NCBI GenBank assembly: GCA_016196415.1 | Contig: JACPXS010000004.1 | Span: forward strand, 1-10,347 | DNA: 10,347 nucleotides | Source: Candidatus Omnitrophota bacterium | Lineage (GTDB): Bacteria; Omnitrophota; Koll11; Aquiviventales; Aquiviventaceae | Reading direction: 5' to 3' | In this document: in pieces, positions 1-6,524 of the stretch | Layout of the letters: each line of letters starts with the position of its first letter | Numbering within the stretch: position 1 is the stretch's first letter | Notes under the pieces: model-generated | The model's input: the letters and a program-made list of their open reading frames with translations, nothing else | Told to the model about the DNA's origin: nothing | The model's database searches: none | Program-made: the position numbers and the translations under genes

Positions 1-924
1 GCCTTCCCGGATACAGCGGGGCTGAAGTCCCTCGTTGATCCACAGGTCGCAGATCTCAGGAAGCCACCGGCCTCGGCTGCTCGCATTCATGGTCATCAGG
101 TTTTCATCCAGAAAGGCGATGAAATCGACCCCGAAGCGCTCTTTGGCGTACTTGACGAGGTCGACCACGTACCGGGGGCTGTGCCAACGGATGGTCCGCT
201 TATGGGTGAAGGTCACTTCGCGTCCACGAACGCCTTCCACATATTCCAGGTCTCCGGTCAGGCCAAGATGGAAGCAGAAGCGGCAAATCAGCGAACAGCC
301 ATAGCTCACGTTGATGTCGAGGCGCCGCTTGGCCTGCATGGACTCTTCGCTTAGCAACACCCCGCTGTTGCGAAAATAGATCTCCAGAGGAAACAGCTCC
401 CAGGCGGGGAACGGCACGGCATCAAGGTTTGTGATCAGCGGACGGGGCGGGTTGATCTCGACGGATCCCCTCGGGGTTCGCCAAATGATCCCGAGGACAT
501 CTGACCAGTCCCGCTGTTCCGCATCGACCCGGCGAAGAATCTCAGGCCACGTCATGAACCCCTCGCCGATCACCCCGATATCGATTTGCGGAAGGAACTC
601 CATGGTTTCCTGCGGCAGGCTCGTCATGAAGCCTCCGCCGGCGACAATCAAGGTGCTCGGTGCGCAGGCGCGGGCGCACTGCACGGTCTTCTTGATATAT
701 CCATAGGCCGTCGTAATGCCGCCGGTCGCCACGATATCCCAACGGTCCGCGCGGAGGGCGCGGAACAACTCCTCATCGGGAGGACGCCAAGCGTTGGCAT
801 CGAACATCTGCACCTGGTGCCCCTCCCGCATGGCCATCGCCGCTATGAGGGCTAGGCCATACGGGACATGACGCGGATCGTCTTCCTCGCGGATGACGGG
901 GTTCACGAACAAGATGCGTGCCAT
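1..924 (-). CDS. B12-binding-type radical SAM protein (3' end beyond the window)
   Basis: The frame from ATG at 924 stays open to base 1, giving 308 residues with the C-terminus off the left edge. Residues 1-130 look like the cobalamin-binding-type Rossmann region of class B radical SAM enzymes: an N-terminal ILFVNP strand, PYGLALIAA near 21-29, VAGGGFM near 94-100 and a GVIGEG turn at 117-122. The usual B12 lower-ligand motif DxHxxG is not visible, so cobalamin binding is uncertain. The 4Fe-4S/SAM site is CSLICRFC, with Cys210, Cys214 and Cys217 in CxxxCxxC spacing, followed by a TIM-barrel-like segment (FIAFLDENLMT near 268-278). Such proteins perform radical methylations, ring rearrangements and other chemistry, and the substrate cannot be read from the sequence. 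It starts 10 nt after the DUF115 gene, with no clear Shine-Dalgarno sequence, so coupling to the upstream gene is likely. The context suggests modification of a sugar or glycan (inference). Confidence 0.9.
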   Translation of the reverse strand, partial: MARILFVNPVIREEDDPRHVPYGLALIAAMAMREGHQVQMFDANAWRPPDEELFRALRADRWDIVATGGITTAYGYIKKTVQCARACAPSTLIVAGGGFMTSLPQETMEFLPQIDIGVIGEGFMTWPEILRRVDAEQRDWSDVLGIIWRTPRGSVEINPPRPLITNLDAVPFPAWELFPLEIYFRNSGVLLSEESMQAKRRLDINVSYGCSLICRFCFHLGLTGDLEYVEGVRGREVTFTHKRTIRWHSPRYVVDLVKYAKERFGVDFIAFLDENLMTMNASSRGRWLPEICDLWINEGLQPRCIREG

Positions 925-934
925 GCGCCGGTGT

Positions 935-1969
935 CTAGGAGTGGGTTAGGGCGGTCGTTTCCATTAAAAACACCTCCAGGGTGTTCCACCGCACCCCCTC
1001 ACCAAAGAGAATGCCCCCTTCGGTGCAGTTCTCGGTCGTGAAGGGTGCCTGCTGCGCCAGCTCGAGGAAGCTCTGCCGATACCACCAGTAGGTTGGGTCC
1101 GCGTACCAGGTTTGCTGGAGATAAGGATTCCACACATGGATGTAAGCCTCGGCGAAGCGATCGCCGAACAGCTCCCGAAGCTCCGTATAGTATTGCGTCG
1201 ACGTGAACGGCGTAGCGGCGTGGTAACTCAGGTCCATCCCGACCAGCGCGACCGGCGTCTTCTGTAAGATGCACCCGGCAAACGCCCATGCGGAGGTGCC
1301 GCAATTGCCGCCGGTTACCATGCAGGGGACGTTCGTGAGTTCGAAGATCTTTTTCGTGTAACTGTCCGGGGCGTCATAGTCATCATAGATCGGGTTCCAC
1401 CAGTACACCGGCATGCCCGCATCCAGCACGCGCTGTGCCACGGATGGCGCCACGCTGGTCGAGAGCACCGCGCGGATCTTGGGCCCGAAGCGATTCACCA
1501 GCGAGATCAGCTCGTGATTCCGTTGGACCTCATCGCTTATCAGGTGCGGGTCCAGATCCTGCCGGCGAAAGTAATCGTCAGCAGGTCGATCCGCCAGGTC
1601 GGGATCCCCGAACCATCGCACAATCCTGGTGGGATGCGGATCAACGCTCACGACAAAATCAGGGATGAGGTCATGCCGCAGGCAGTACCCCAGGGCCCCG
1701 TCGGTGACGACGAGGACCCCGTGATCCTGATACCGAGCGGCTTGGATCCGCTCGGCCGTCCCATGGCGGTGGAGGCTGGGGCCCGCACACATCACGATCG
1801 CTGATCGGCGTTCCGGCTCGCTCTTCGCGAGCTCGGCGATCGTCCGGTGGATATGCGGCACGTTGGCTTCCGCGTTTCGCAGACCGATGGCTGCCGTCTT
1901 GCGATAGGTCGCCGCAGCAATCGCCTCGGGAGGTACGGAGACGGGTTCGAATCCCTCCAACGGCTTCAT
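935..1969 (-). CDS. DUF115 / MptE-like protein, Maf-type glycosyltransferase relative
   Basis: The product has 344 residues. Motifs match the DUF115 (6-hydroxymethylpterin pyrophosphokinase MptE-like) fold shared with Maf motility accessory factors, which transfer pseudaminic or legionaminic acid to flagellin Ser/Thr. In order they are CAGPSL at 61-66 (nucleotide-binding-like loop), TDGAL at 89-93, PDFVVSVDP at 103-111, TGGNCGTSAWAFA at 219-231, VGMDLSY at 243-249, and a C-terminal TENCTEGGILFGEG stretch near 312-325. At 344 residues it is much shorter than classical Maf proteins (about 600 or more) and is essentially the core domain with a C-terminal extension. No signal peptide or membrane segment is visible, so it is probably cytoplasmic. 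Its ATG overlaps the deacetylase stop codon in an ATGA. Position after the CMP-sugar genes supports a role as the nonulosonic acid transferase (inference). The acceptor is unknown because no flagellin or other target gene is in the window. Confidence 0.82.
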   Translation of the reverse strand: MKPLEGFEPVSVPPEAIAAATYRKTAAIGLRNAEANVPHIHRTIAELAKSEPERRSAIVMCAGPSLHRHGTAERIQAARYQDHGVLVVTDGALGYCLRHDLIPDFVVSVDPHPTRIVRWFGDPDLADRPADDYFRRQDLDPHLISDEVQRNHELISLVNRFGPKIRAVLSTSVAPSVAQRVLDAGMPVYWWNPIYDDYDAPDSYTKKIFELTNVPCMVTGGNCGTSAWAFAGCILQKTPVALVGMDLSYHAATPFTSTQYYTELRELFGDRFAEAYIHVWNPYLQQTWYADPTYWWYRQSFLELAQQAPFTTENCTEGGILFGEGVRWNTLEVFLMETTALTHS

Positions 1970-2646
1970 CGTGCGGCTGGGACGAGTTCTCGAACGAGCA
2001 TGAACGCCTCGGCGTACGGCACGCCGACCGTTGCGCCGCGATAGCGGGCGAGCGCCCTGACGCTTTCCGGAGCGCGGGGGAGCGGATTCGCATGCCGCTC
2101 GGAGCGATAGAGGCGCAAGATGCTCAACTTGCGCTCAAGGTACGGCGTGATATCTGAGAAGACCGTCGGGAGGAAGGGGGGGGCGGTCGAGGCGGGTGCG
2201 GCATCGGTCGACGACAGGGTTTCGTAGCTGAGGATGCGCCGGACCCCAGACTGCGCCATGGTGAATGCTTTGAGCGCGCTCATCAGGGCGGCAAACAGCG
2301 TGACATGGTCCGTCTGCACATCCCCGCCATGAACCACGTAGATGATGTCCGGCCTCACGTGGGTTAAGACGCCGCGGACCCGCTCGATGATGGTCGCCGT
2401 CGGCACGGCCTCCAGCGCCGCCGCTGGAAATCCCAGCCTGAAGCACCGGCGCATCTGATACCGCTCCGCGACCTGCGCCACCTCGGCACGTTTGCTCGCA
2501 ATGGTGTTCGACGGCCACCGGGGCGCGGCCGCCTCGGTGGCAATCAGCCAGAAGAGCTGATCTGCCGCCGCTCGATGCTTCAGCAGCGTCCCCCCGCATC
2601 CCAGGGTTTCGTCATCAGGATGCGCGGCGATCGCGAGCACCTTCAT
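1966..2646 (-). CDS. PIG-L/LmbE family zinc-dependent N-deacetylase
   Basis: The product has 226 residues, the normal size for the family. It opens with the PIG-L signature AHPDDE at residues 8-13 (His9 and Asp12 as zinc ligands, Asp11 as the expected general base). It also carries HGGDVQTDH at 106-114, whose final His114 should be the third zinc ligand. The C-terminal segment SERHANPLPR followed by RYRGATVGVPYAEAFMLVREL (about 182-222) is the typical family ending. Family members remove N-acetyl groups from GlcNAc-type sugars such as GlcNAc-PI, mycothiol and bacillithiol precursors. Both ends overlap neighbours by 4 nt (ATGA at 2643-2646 and at 1966-1969), so it is tightly coupled to the formyltransferase and DUF115 genes. 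With the formyltransferase it could replace an N-acetyl by an N-formyl group on the nonulosonic acid or its precursor (inference). No signal peptide is present, so action is probably cytoplasmic. Confidence 0.9.
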   Translation of the reverse strand: MKVLAIAAHPDDETLGCGGTLLKHRAAADQLFWLIATEAAAPRWPSNTIASKRAEVAQVAERYQMRRCFRLGFPAAALEAVPTATIIERVRGVLTHVRPDIIYVVHGGDVQTDHVTLFAALMSALKAFTMAQSGVRRILSYETLSSTDAAPASTAPPFLPTVFSDITPYLERKLSILRLYRSERHANPLPRAPESVRALARYRGATVGVPYAEAFMLVRELVPAAR

Positions 2647-3563
2647 GAGGACATCCCGAATTGCGCCTCTCGAGGGAGCGGAACCTCGCCAACAATCTCA
2701 TAGTGTATCACGCGCAAATACCCGTCGCCAGTTCGCACCAGGAGCTCATCGTTCCTCCGGGAGAGCACGGTGCCTGGAGGAGACGTCATGTCATGCGGCG
2801 AGAGAGGTTCCGCCGGCAGCCGGCTGCGCCACATCACCACGTTCGCTCCATGCAGGGACGTCTGAGCCCCCACGTAGGGACGGGACAGCGCGCGGATCAG
2901 GTTGTAGGTCTGCAGCGTCGGGAGCTCCCAGCGGATGACGCCGTCCTGCTCGTTGCGCCGCCGCCAGTAGGTGGCCTGTCGATGGTCCTGGGGGATGCGG
3001 GGTGCGCACCCCTGGGCCACCTGGGGCAACAACTCCGCAAGGGCCTGGCTGGCGAGCTGTTCGACCTTTCGATAGACCGATGCCGCGCCGTCTTCCAGCG
3101 TGATCGGAAACGGTCGCTGCCACAGAAGATCCCCGCTGTCGATCCCCTCATCCAGATAGAAAAACGTCAACCCGCTTTCCTGGAGGCCCTCGACCAGCGC
3201 CCAAATAATCGGGTGATGTCCCCGATGCTGCGGCAGCAGGGTGGGATGCGAGCCAAGACATCCCTTCGGCGGAATATCCAGGACGGCTCGCCCGATCACC
3301 TGAGACCACCCAAACACACAGATGAGATCAGGGCGCAGCGAGCGAATCTGACGCACCGTTTCCGGATGATTGATGTCCCGAACCCGGATCAATGGAATAC
3401 CGCGCGGCGAGGTCACCTCGGAAAGATCGGCGTAATCCGCGTGCCGTTCGGCGTATTCCGGGTCCAGCGTCAGCACGGCGGCGATGTCCCATGGCTGGCG
3501 GAGCAGCTCCAGCAGGCAATGCCGGCTAAAGGCGACCGTCCCAACAAACACAATCCGCATCAC
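2643..3563 (-). CDS. Formyltransferase (sugar N-formyltransferase / methionyl-tRNA formyltransferase-like)
   Basis: The product has 306 residues. Residues 1-180 form the N10-formyltetrahydrofolate-dependent formyltransferase domain, with the core GSHPTLLPQHRG at about 104-115 and DEGIDSGDL near 138-146. His106 and Asp142 match the catalytic His and Asp of ArnA/Fmt, but the usual Asn two residues before the His is Gly104. A C-terminal Fmt-like domain follows: a YWRRRNEQDGVIRW segment, then NLIRALSRPYVGAQT, as in sugar formyltransferases. A housekeeping tRNA enzyme is unlikely here because the gene sits inside a sugar operon between neuC and a deacetylase. The GTG at 3563 is preferred because AGGAG lies 8 nt upstream and it gives the same 4-nt overlap (GTGA) seen elsewhere in the operon. 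The ATG at 3560 is the alternative and removes one residue. The likely substrate is an amino sugar or aminated nonulosonic acid (inference). Confidence 0.86.
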   Translation of the reverse strand: MMRIVFVGTVAFSRHCLLELLRQPWDIAAVLTLDPEYAERHADYADLSEVTSPRGIPLIRVRDINHPETVRQIRSLRPDLICVFGWSQVIGRAVLDIPPKGCLGSHPTLLPQHRGHHPIIWALVEGLQESGLTFFYLDEGIDSGDLLWQRPFPITLEDGAASVYRKVEQLASQALAELLPQVAQGCAPRIPQDHRQATYWRRRNEQDGVIRWELPTLQTYNLIRALSRPYVGAQTSLHGANVVMWRSRLPAEPLSPHDMTSPPGTVLSRRNDELLVRTGDGYLRVIHYEIVGEVPLPREAQFGMSS

Positions 3564-4723
3564 GCGCGCTGCTCCTGGCTATAGAACCGCTTGATGAGCA
3601 GGCGACGATCGAGCGGAACCTCTTTGATGGTCTTCAGGATCCGCGCGGCCGCCGCGCCATCGCCGTAGGGGTTGACGAGGCCGGCGAGGCTCTCACGAAA
3701 TTCCGGCGAGAGCGCCCGCTGGATGCCGCCGAGGATATCGGTTCGGCTCGAACCGACATGGATGACATTCGCCGCAGCATCACGCCCCCCCTGCCGATTG
3801 CCGATGTTCACGACAGGCAGTTTGAACGACGCCGCTTCAATCAGCCCGCTTGAGGAATTGCCGACCATGGCCGCCGCATGGCTCATCAGGCTGAAATACG
3901 CCTGGGTGCCCAAGTTCACCACCACGTGAGCGCGCGGAGACTCCTGCTCAAATGCGCGAATCCGGTCAATAATCCGGCGGCCATGCGTGTCGGCATTGGG
4001 ATACGTGAACACGGAGGGGCGATCGGTGTCACGGAGCGCAGCGAGGAGCTCGCCGAGCTCGGACTCCGTCTGATCCGATTCGAGCGTGACCGGATGGTAC
4101 GTCACCAGCAGCGGGGAGATCTCGAGATTCACGCCGCACTGCCGTTGCAGCGCATCTTTGCTCAACAGACGGCATGCGCGCAGGGTATCAAGACTGGGAG
4201 CGCCGCTGACCACGACGCGCCAGGGCTCTTCGCCCATCTGCATGATCCGCTGCGCGTACCGGGACGTCGCGGCAAAATGCAGATGGCTCATCTTCGTGAT
4301 GGAGTGGCGGAACAGCTCATCGATGAGCCCCTCCGTCGATTCGCCCCCATGGATGTGGGCGACCGGAATCGTCAACGGCACCGCGGCAGCCACGGCGGCG
4401 TGCGTTTCAAAGCGATCGCCGACCACGACGAGCAGATCAGGCCGGGTACGGGCATAGGCCTGCGCAAACCCGATCATCCCGAGTCCCATCGCTGTGGCGG
4501 TCCCTTCCGGCGCATCGGAGGAGAGCAGCATGTTGACCCGTTCAGCGATCGGGAATCCATCCTCCTCAATCGCTCGAACCGTCAGCCCGAATTCCGGTGA
4601 CAGGTGCGTCCCGGACACGATGAGATGCAACGCCAGCTCGGGGTCCGCGTGGATCCCGCGAAGCAGCGGGAGGAGGATGCCATAGTCCGAACGGCTCACC
4701 GTCACGACGCCGATGCTTCTCAT
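3560..4723 (-). CDS. neuC: UDP-GlcNAc 2-epimerase, hydrolysing (NeuC/LegG type)
   Basis: The product has 387 residues, normal for NeuC. It should hydrolyse and epimerise a nucleotide-linked HexNAc to a free ManNAc-type sugar, the substrate for NeuB. Family motifs in order: VTVSRSDYG at 7-15, GDRFE at 102-106, HIHGGE at 123-128, a DELFRH segment at 135-140, TYHPVT at 208-213, YPNADTHG at 241-248, GNSSSGLIEA at 288-297 and NIGNRQGGR at 306-314. The expected acidic and His catalytic residues are in place (Asp103, Glu128, Asp135, His210). The frame stays open upstream to 5152, but that part lies antiphase within neuB. The ATG at 4723 begins directly with the conserved N-terminus and overlaps the neuB stop in an ATGA. 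The sequence alone does not separate UDP-GlcNAc (Neu5Ac route) from UDP-diacetamido-trideoxyglucose or GDP-GlcNAc (legionaminic routes). Confidence 0.94.
   Translation of the reverse strand: MRSIGVVTVSRSDYGILLPLLRGIHADPELALHLIVSGTHLSPEFGLTVRAIEEDGFPIAERVNMLLSSDAPEGTATAMGLGMIGFAQAYARTRPDLLVVVGDRFETHAAVAAAVPLTIPVAHIHGGESTEGLIDELFRHSITKMSHLHFAATSRYAQRIMQMGEEPWRVVVSGAPSLDTLRACRLLSKDALQRQCGVNLEISPLLVTYHPVTLESDQTESELGELLAALRDTDRPSVFTYPNADTHGRRIIDRIRAFEQESPRAHVVVNLGTQAYFSLMSHAAAMVGNSSSGLIEAASFKLPVVNIGNRQGGRDAAANVIHVGSSRTDILGGIQRALSPEFRESLAGLVNPYGDGAAAARILKTIKEVPLDRRLLIKRFYSQEQRA
3572..3576 (-). promoter_or_regulatory. Shine-Dalgarno AGGAG deciding the formyltransferase start
   Basis: AGGAG on the minus strand ends 8 nt before GTG at 3563 and 11 nt before ATG at 3560. 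The 8-nt spacing is closer to the usual optimum and favours the GTG, which also reproduces the 4-nt stop-start overlap used elsewhere in this operon. The site lies inside the last codons of neuC. Confidence 0.55.
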
Positions 4724-5775
4724 AGAAAGAGGTCCCAGGTGAGCACGCTGCCGGCGGCGATATCCTGTTTGGCCACCAAGCCGACGAAGCGGGAGCACAC
4801 CGACGGCGGCAGGCCGGTCCCCGGCCGTTTCACCGCCAAGCACGCTTCGGTCACGCGACTGCCTCGCCGAATATCTTGCGCCGCCACAACGCTCTTTCGA
4901 ACCGCAGCGGCCGTGTCTCGTTCGCTGCGGCTTGGCTCTTTGCGCCCATGCCCTAGCGAGGATTCCACAATTCGAACGCTGCGCACCAATGCCCGGAACG
5001 TCTCTGGTTCTATCGACGCGCGGTGATCCGGTCCGGGCAGACGCCGATCCAGCGTGAGATGTTTTTCGATGATGCAGGCCCCCAAGGCGACAGCCGCCAA
5101 GGCGACCTCCGGACCCTCGGTGTGATCCGAGAAACCGACCGGCGTACCGCATGCCACGCGCATCGTGTGTATCGCGCGCAGGTTCACCTCCGCAGGATCG
5201 GCCGGATAATTGCTGAGGCAGTGCAACAAGGCCACCCGCTGATTGCCGGCGCCGCGAATCACCTCCAGAGCGGCTGCCACCTCTTCCAGAGAGGCCATGC
5301 CGGTGGAGGCGATGATGGGCTTCCGTTTGCGTGCCACGTGGGCCAACAACGGGAGATTCGTGAGCTCGCCCGACGGGAGTTTGAAGGCCGCCACCCCCAG
5401 CTCCTCAAGGAAATCGGCGCTCTCCTCGTCAAACGGGCTTGAGAGAAACAGGATGCCTCGCGCTTGGCAGTCGGCGAAGAGCTGCCGGTGAGCGTCCCGC
5501 GAGAGTTCCAGCCGACGCAGCATCTCGAGTTGCGATTCGGCGGCGTCCGTCGCCTGCTGCTGGTAGGGAGCTTTCGGCGCCTCGCGCGTCGCCAACTGTT
5601 CGGCCTTGAACGTTTGGAACTTGACCGCATCGGCTCCGGCGCCAGCGGCTTCTTCCACCAAGCGTCGCGCCAGCGCCAGCTCTCCATTGTGATTGACCCC
5701 GGCTTCCGCGATGATGAAGCACGGATGCCCTTCGCCGATGCCGCGAGTTCCAAGCGTCATCCCGTTATGCGTCAT
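4720..5775 (-). CDS. neuB: Nonulosonic acid synthase (NeuB family, legionaminate-synthase-like)
   Basis: The product has 351 residues. It condenses phosphoenolpyruvate with a ManNAc-type sugar to give a nine-carbon 2-keto acid. Barrel motifs: IIAEAGVNHNG at 21-31, VKFQTFK at 51-57, SSPFD at 112-116, FKLPSGELTN at 131-140, STGM at 157-160, GFSDHT at 214-219, EKHLTLDR at 237-244 and GPDHRAS at 248-254. A C-terminal SAF (antifreeze-like) domain covers about 296-351, including RPGTGLPP at 317-324. The KLPSGELTN segment resembles the KIPSGEITN form I associate with N,N'-diacetyllegionaminate synthases. Neu5Ac synthases have KIGSGECNN there and pseudaminate synthases a KIASFE form. This is a recalled comparison, not an alignment. 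The start at 5775 gives an 11-nt overlap with neuA. A second ATG at 5760 would also keep the whole conserved region. Earlier codons up to 5856 lie within neuA and are not conserved. Confidence 0.95.
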   Translation of the reverse strand: MTHNGMTLGTRGIGEGHPCFIIAEAGVNHNGELALARRLVEEAAGAGADAVKFQTFKAEQLATREAPKAPYQQQATDAAESQLEMLRRLELSRDAHRQLFADCQARGILFLSSPFDEESADFLEELGVAAFKLPSGELTNLPLLAHVARKRKPIIASTGMASLEEVAAALEVIRGAGNQRVALLHCLSNYPADPAEVNLRAIHTMRVACGTPVGFSDHTEGPEVALAAVALGACIIEKHLTLDRRLPGPDHRASIEPETFRALVRSVRIVESSLGHGRKEPSRSERDTAAAVRKSVVAAQDIRRGSRVTEACLAVKRPGTGLPPSVCSRFVGLVAKQDIAAGSVLTWDLFL

Positions 5776-6523
5776 GACGACCGTTTGCCTTCCACCAGGC
5801 CAGCGCAGGGTGCTGCCGGAGCAACTGCTGCGCGAAGGCCAGATCCATCGGCTCATCGATATCCACGGAACTCCACCGGTCCATCAGCAGATATCCTGTC
5901 GTCCGATCATCAAACACCGACGCGATCACGCCGCTGCGCAAGAGGCTGCGCCGAGTCACATACACCGCGCCGTTGGGCTGAACGATCTTCGGAAGCTGCT
6001 GCCGCTCCTTGAGCAGGTAGTCGGTGCCATCCTGGACGAACGGAACCAATCGTCCGCCCCGAGTCCGGAACATCCAGAACGGCGGCACCGCCGCTTGCTC
6101 AACGGTGATCACTGACGTCAGTCCCCGGCGGCGGGCCAGCATCCTGACCGCGCTGTCGATGTGTTCAGGCCGCCGAAACGGCGACGTCGGCTGTAGTGTC
6201 ACCACGATGTCCACGCGATACCCCTCCGTCCGCTCCAGGTACCGGATGGCGTGCTCGATGACCGGAGGCGTATGGGTCGTGTCCCTGGCCAGCGACTTCG
6301 GGCGTAGGAACGGCACCTCGGCTCCGAATCGGCGGCCGACGGCGGCGATCTGGGGCGAATCCGTGCTCAGCATCACCCGATCCAGCAGGCGCGAGCGTTT
6401 CGCTGCCAGAATCGTGCAGGCCACGAGGGGATACGGTCCAATCCGGCGCAGATTTTTCCCCGGCAACCCCTTCGATCCTCCGCGCGCAACGACGATGCCG
6501 ACGGCGGTCTGACCATTGACCAT
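5765..6523 (-). CDS. neuA: CMP-nonulosonic acid cytidylyltransferase (NeuA/LegF type)
   Basis: The product has 252 residues. It activates the nonulosonic acid with CTP to CMP-sugar, the donor for glycosyltransferases. Motifs: ARGGSKGLPGKN at 13-24 (CTP-binding loop), STDSP at 53-57, LQPTSPFR at 110-117, QPNGAVYVT at 182-190, and SVDIDEPMD at 219-227, whose acidic residues should bind the catalytic metal. It is a single cytidylyltransferase domain with no fused esterase or phosphatase domain. The ATG at 6523 is chosen because GAAGG-type sequence lies 9 nt upstream, it is 1 nt after the aminotransferase stop, and the conserved N-terminus begins there. A longer frame from 6583 adds 20 basic residues that lie inside the aminotransferase gene and look like a shadow. 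The product sugar (Neu5Ac, Leg or a derivative) is not fixed by sequence. Confidence 0.94.
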   Translation of the reverse strand: MVNGQTAVGIVVARGGSKGLPGKNLRRIGPYPLVACTILAAKRSRLLDRVMLSTDSPQIAAVGRRFGAEVPFLRPKSLARDTTHTPPVIEHAIRYLERTEGYRVDIVVTLQPTSPFRRPEHIDSAVRMLARRRGLTSVITVEQAAVPPFWMFRTRGGRLVPFVQDGTDYLLKERQQLPKIVQPNGAVYVTRRSLLRSGVIASVFDDRTTGYLLMDRWSSVDIDEPMDLAFAQQLLRQHPALAWWKANGRHDA

Positions 6524-6524
6524 C

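Noticed and set aside
2661..3584. Long plus-strand open frame (307 codons) opposite the formyltransferase gene
   Set aside because: It is antisense to a gene with clear family motifs, its translation shows no recognisable domain, and it is rich in Arg, Gln, His and Pro as expected for a high-GC shadow frame.
4724..5152. Upstream extension of the neuC frame to 530 codons
   Set aside because: The extension lies in another frame of neuB and is Arg/Gly-rich; the conserved NeuC N-terminus begins at the ATG at 4723 in an ATGA overlap.
5776..5856. Twenty-seven-codon N-terminal extension of NeuB
   Set aside because: It lies inside neuA and is not like any NeuB N-terminus; the conserved region begins shortly after the ATG at 5775.
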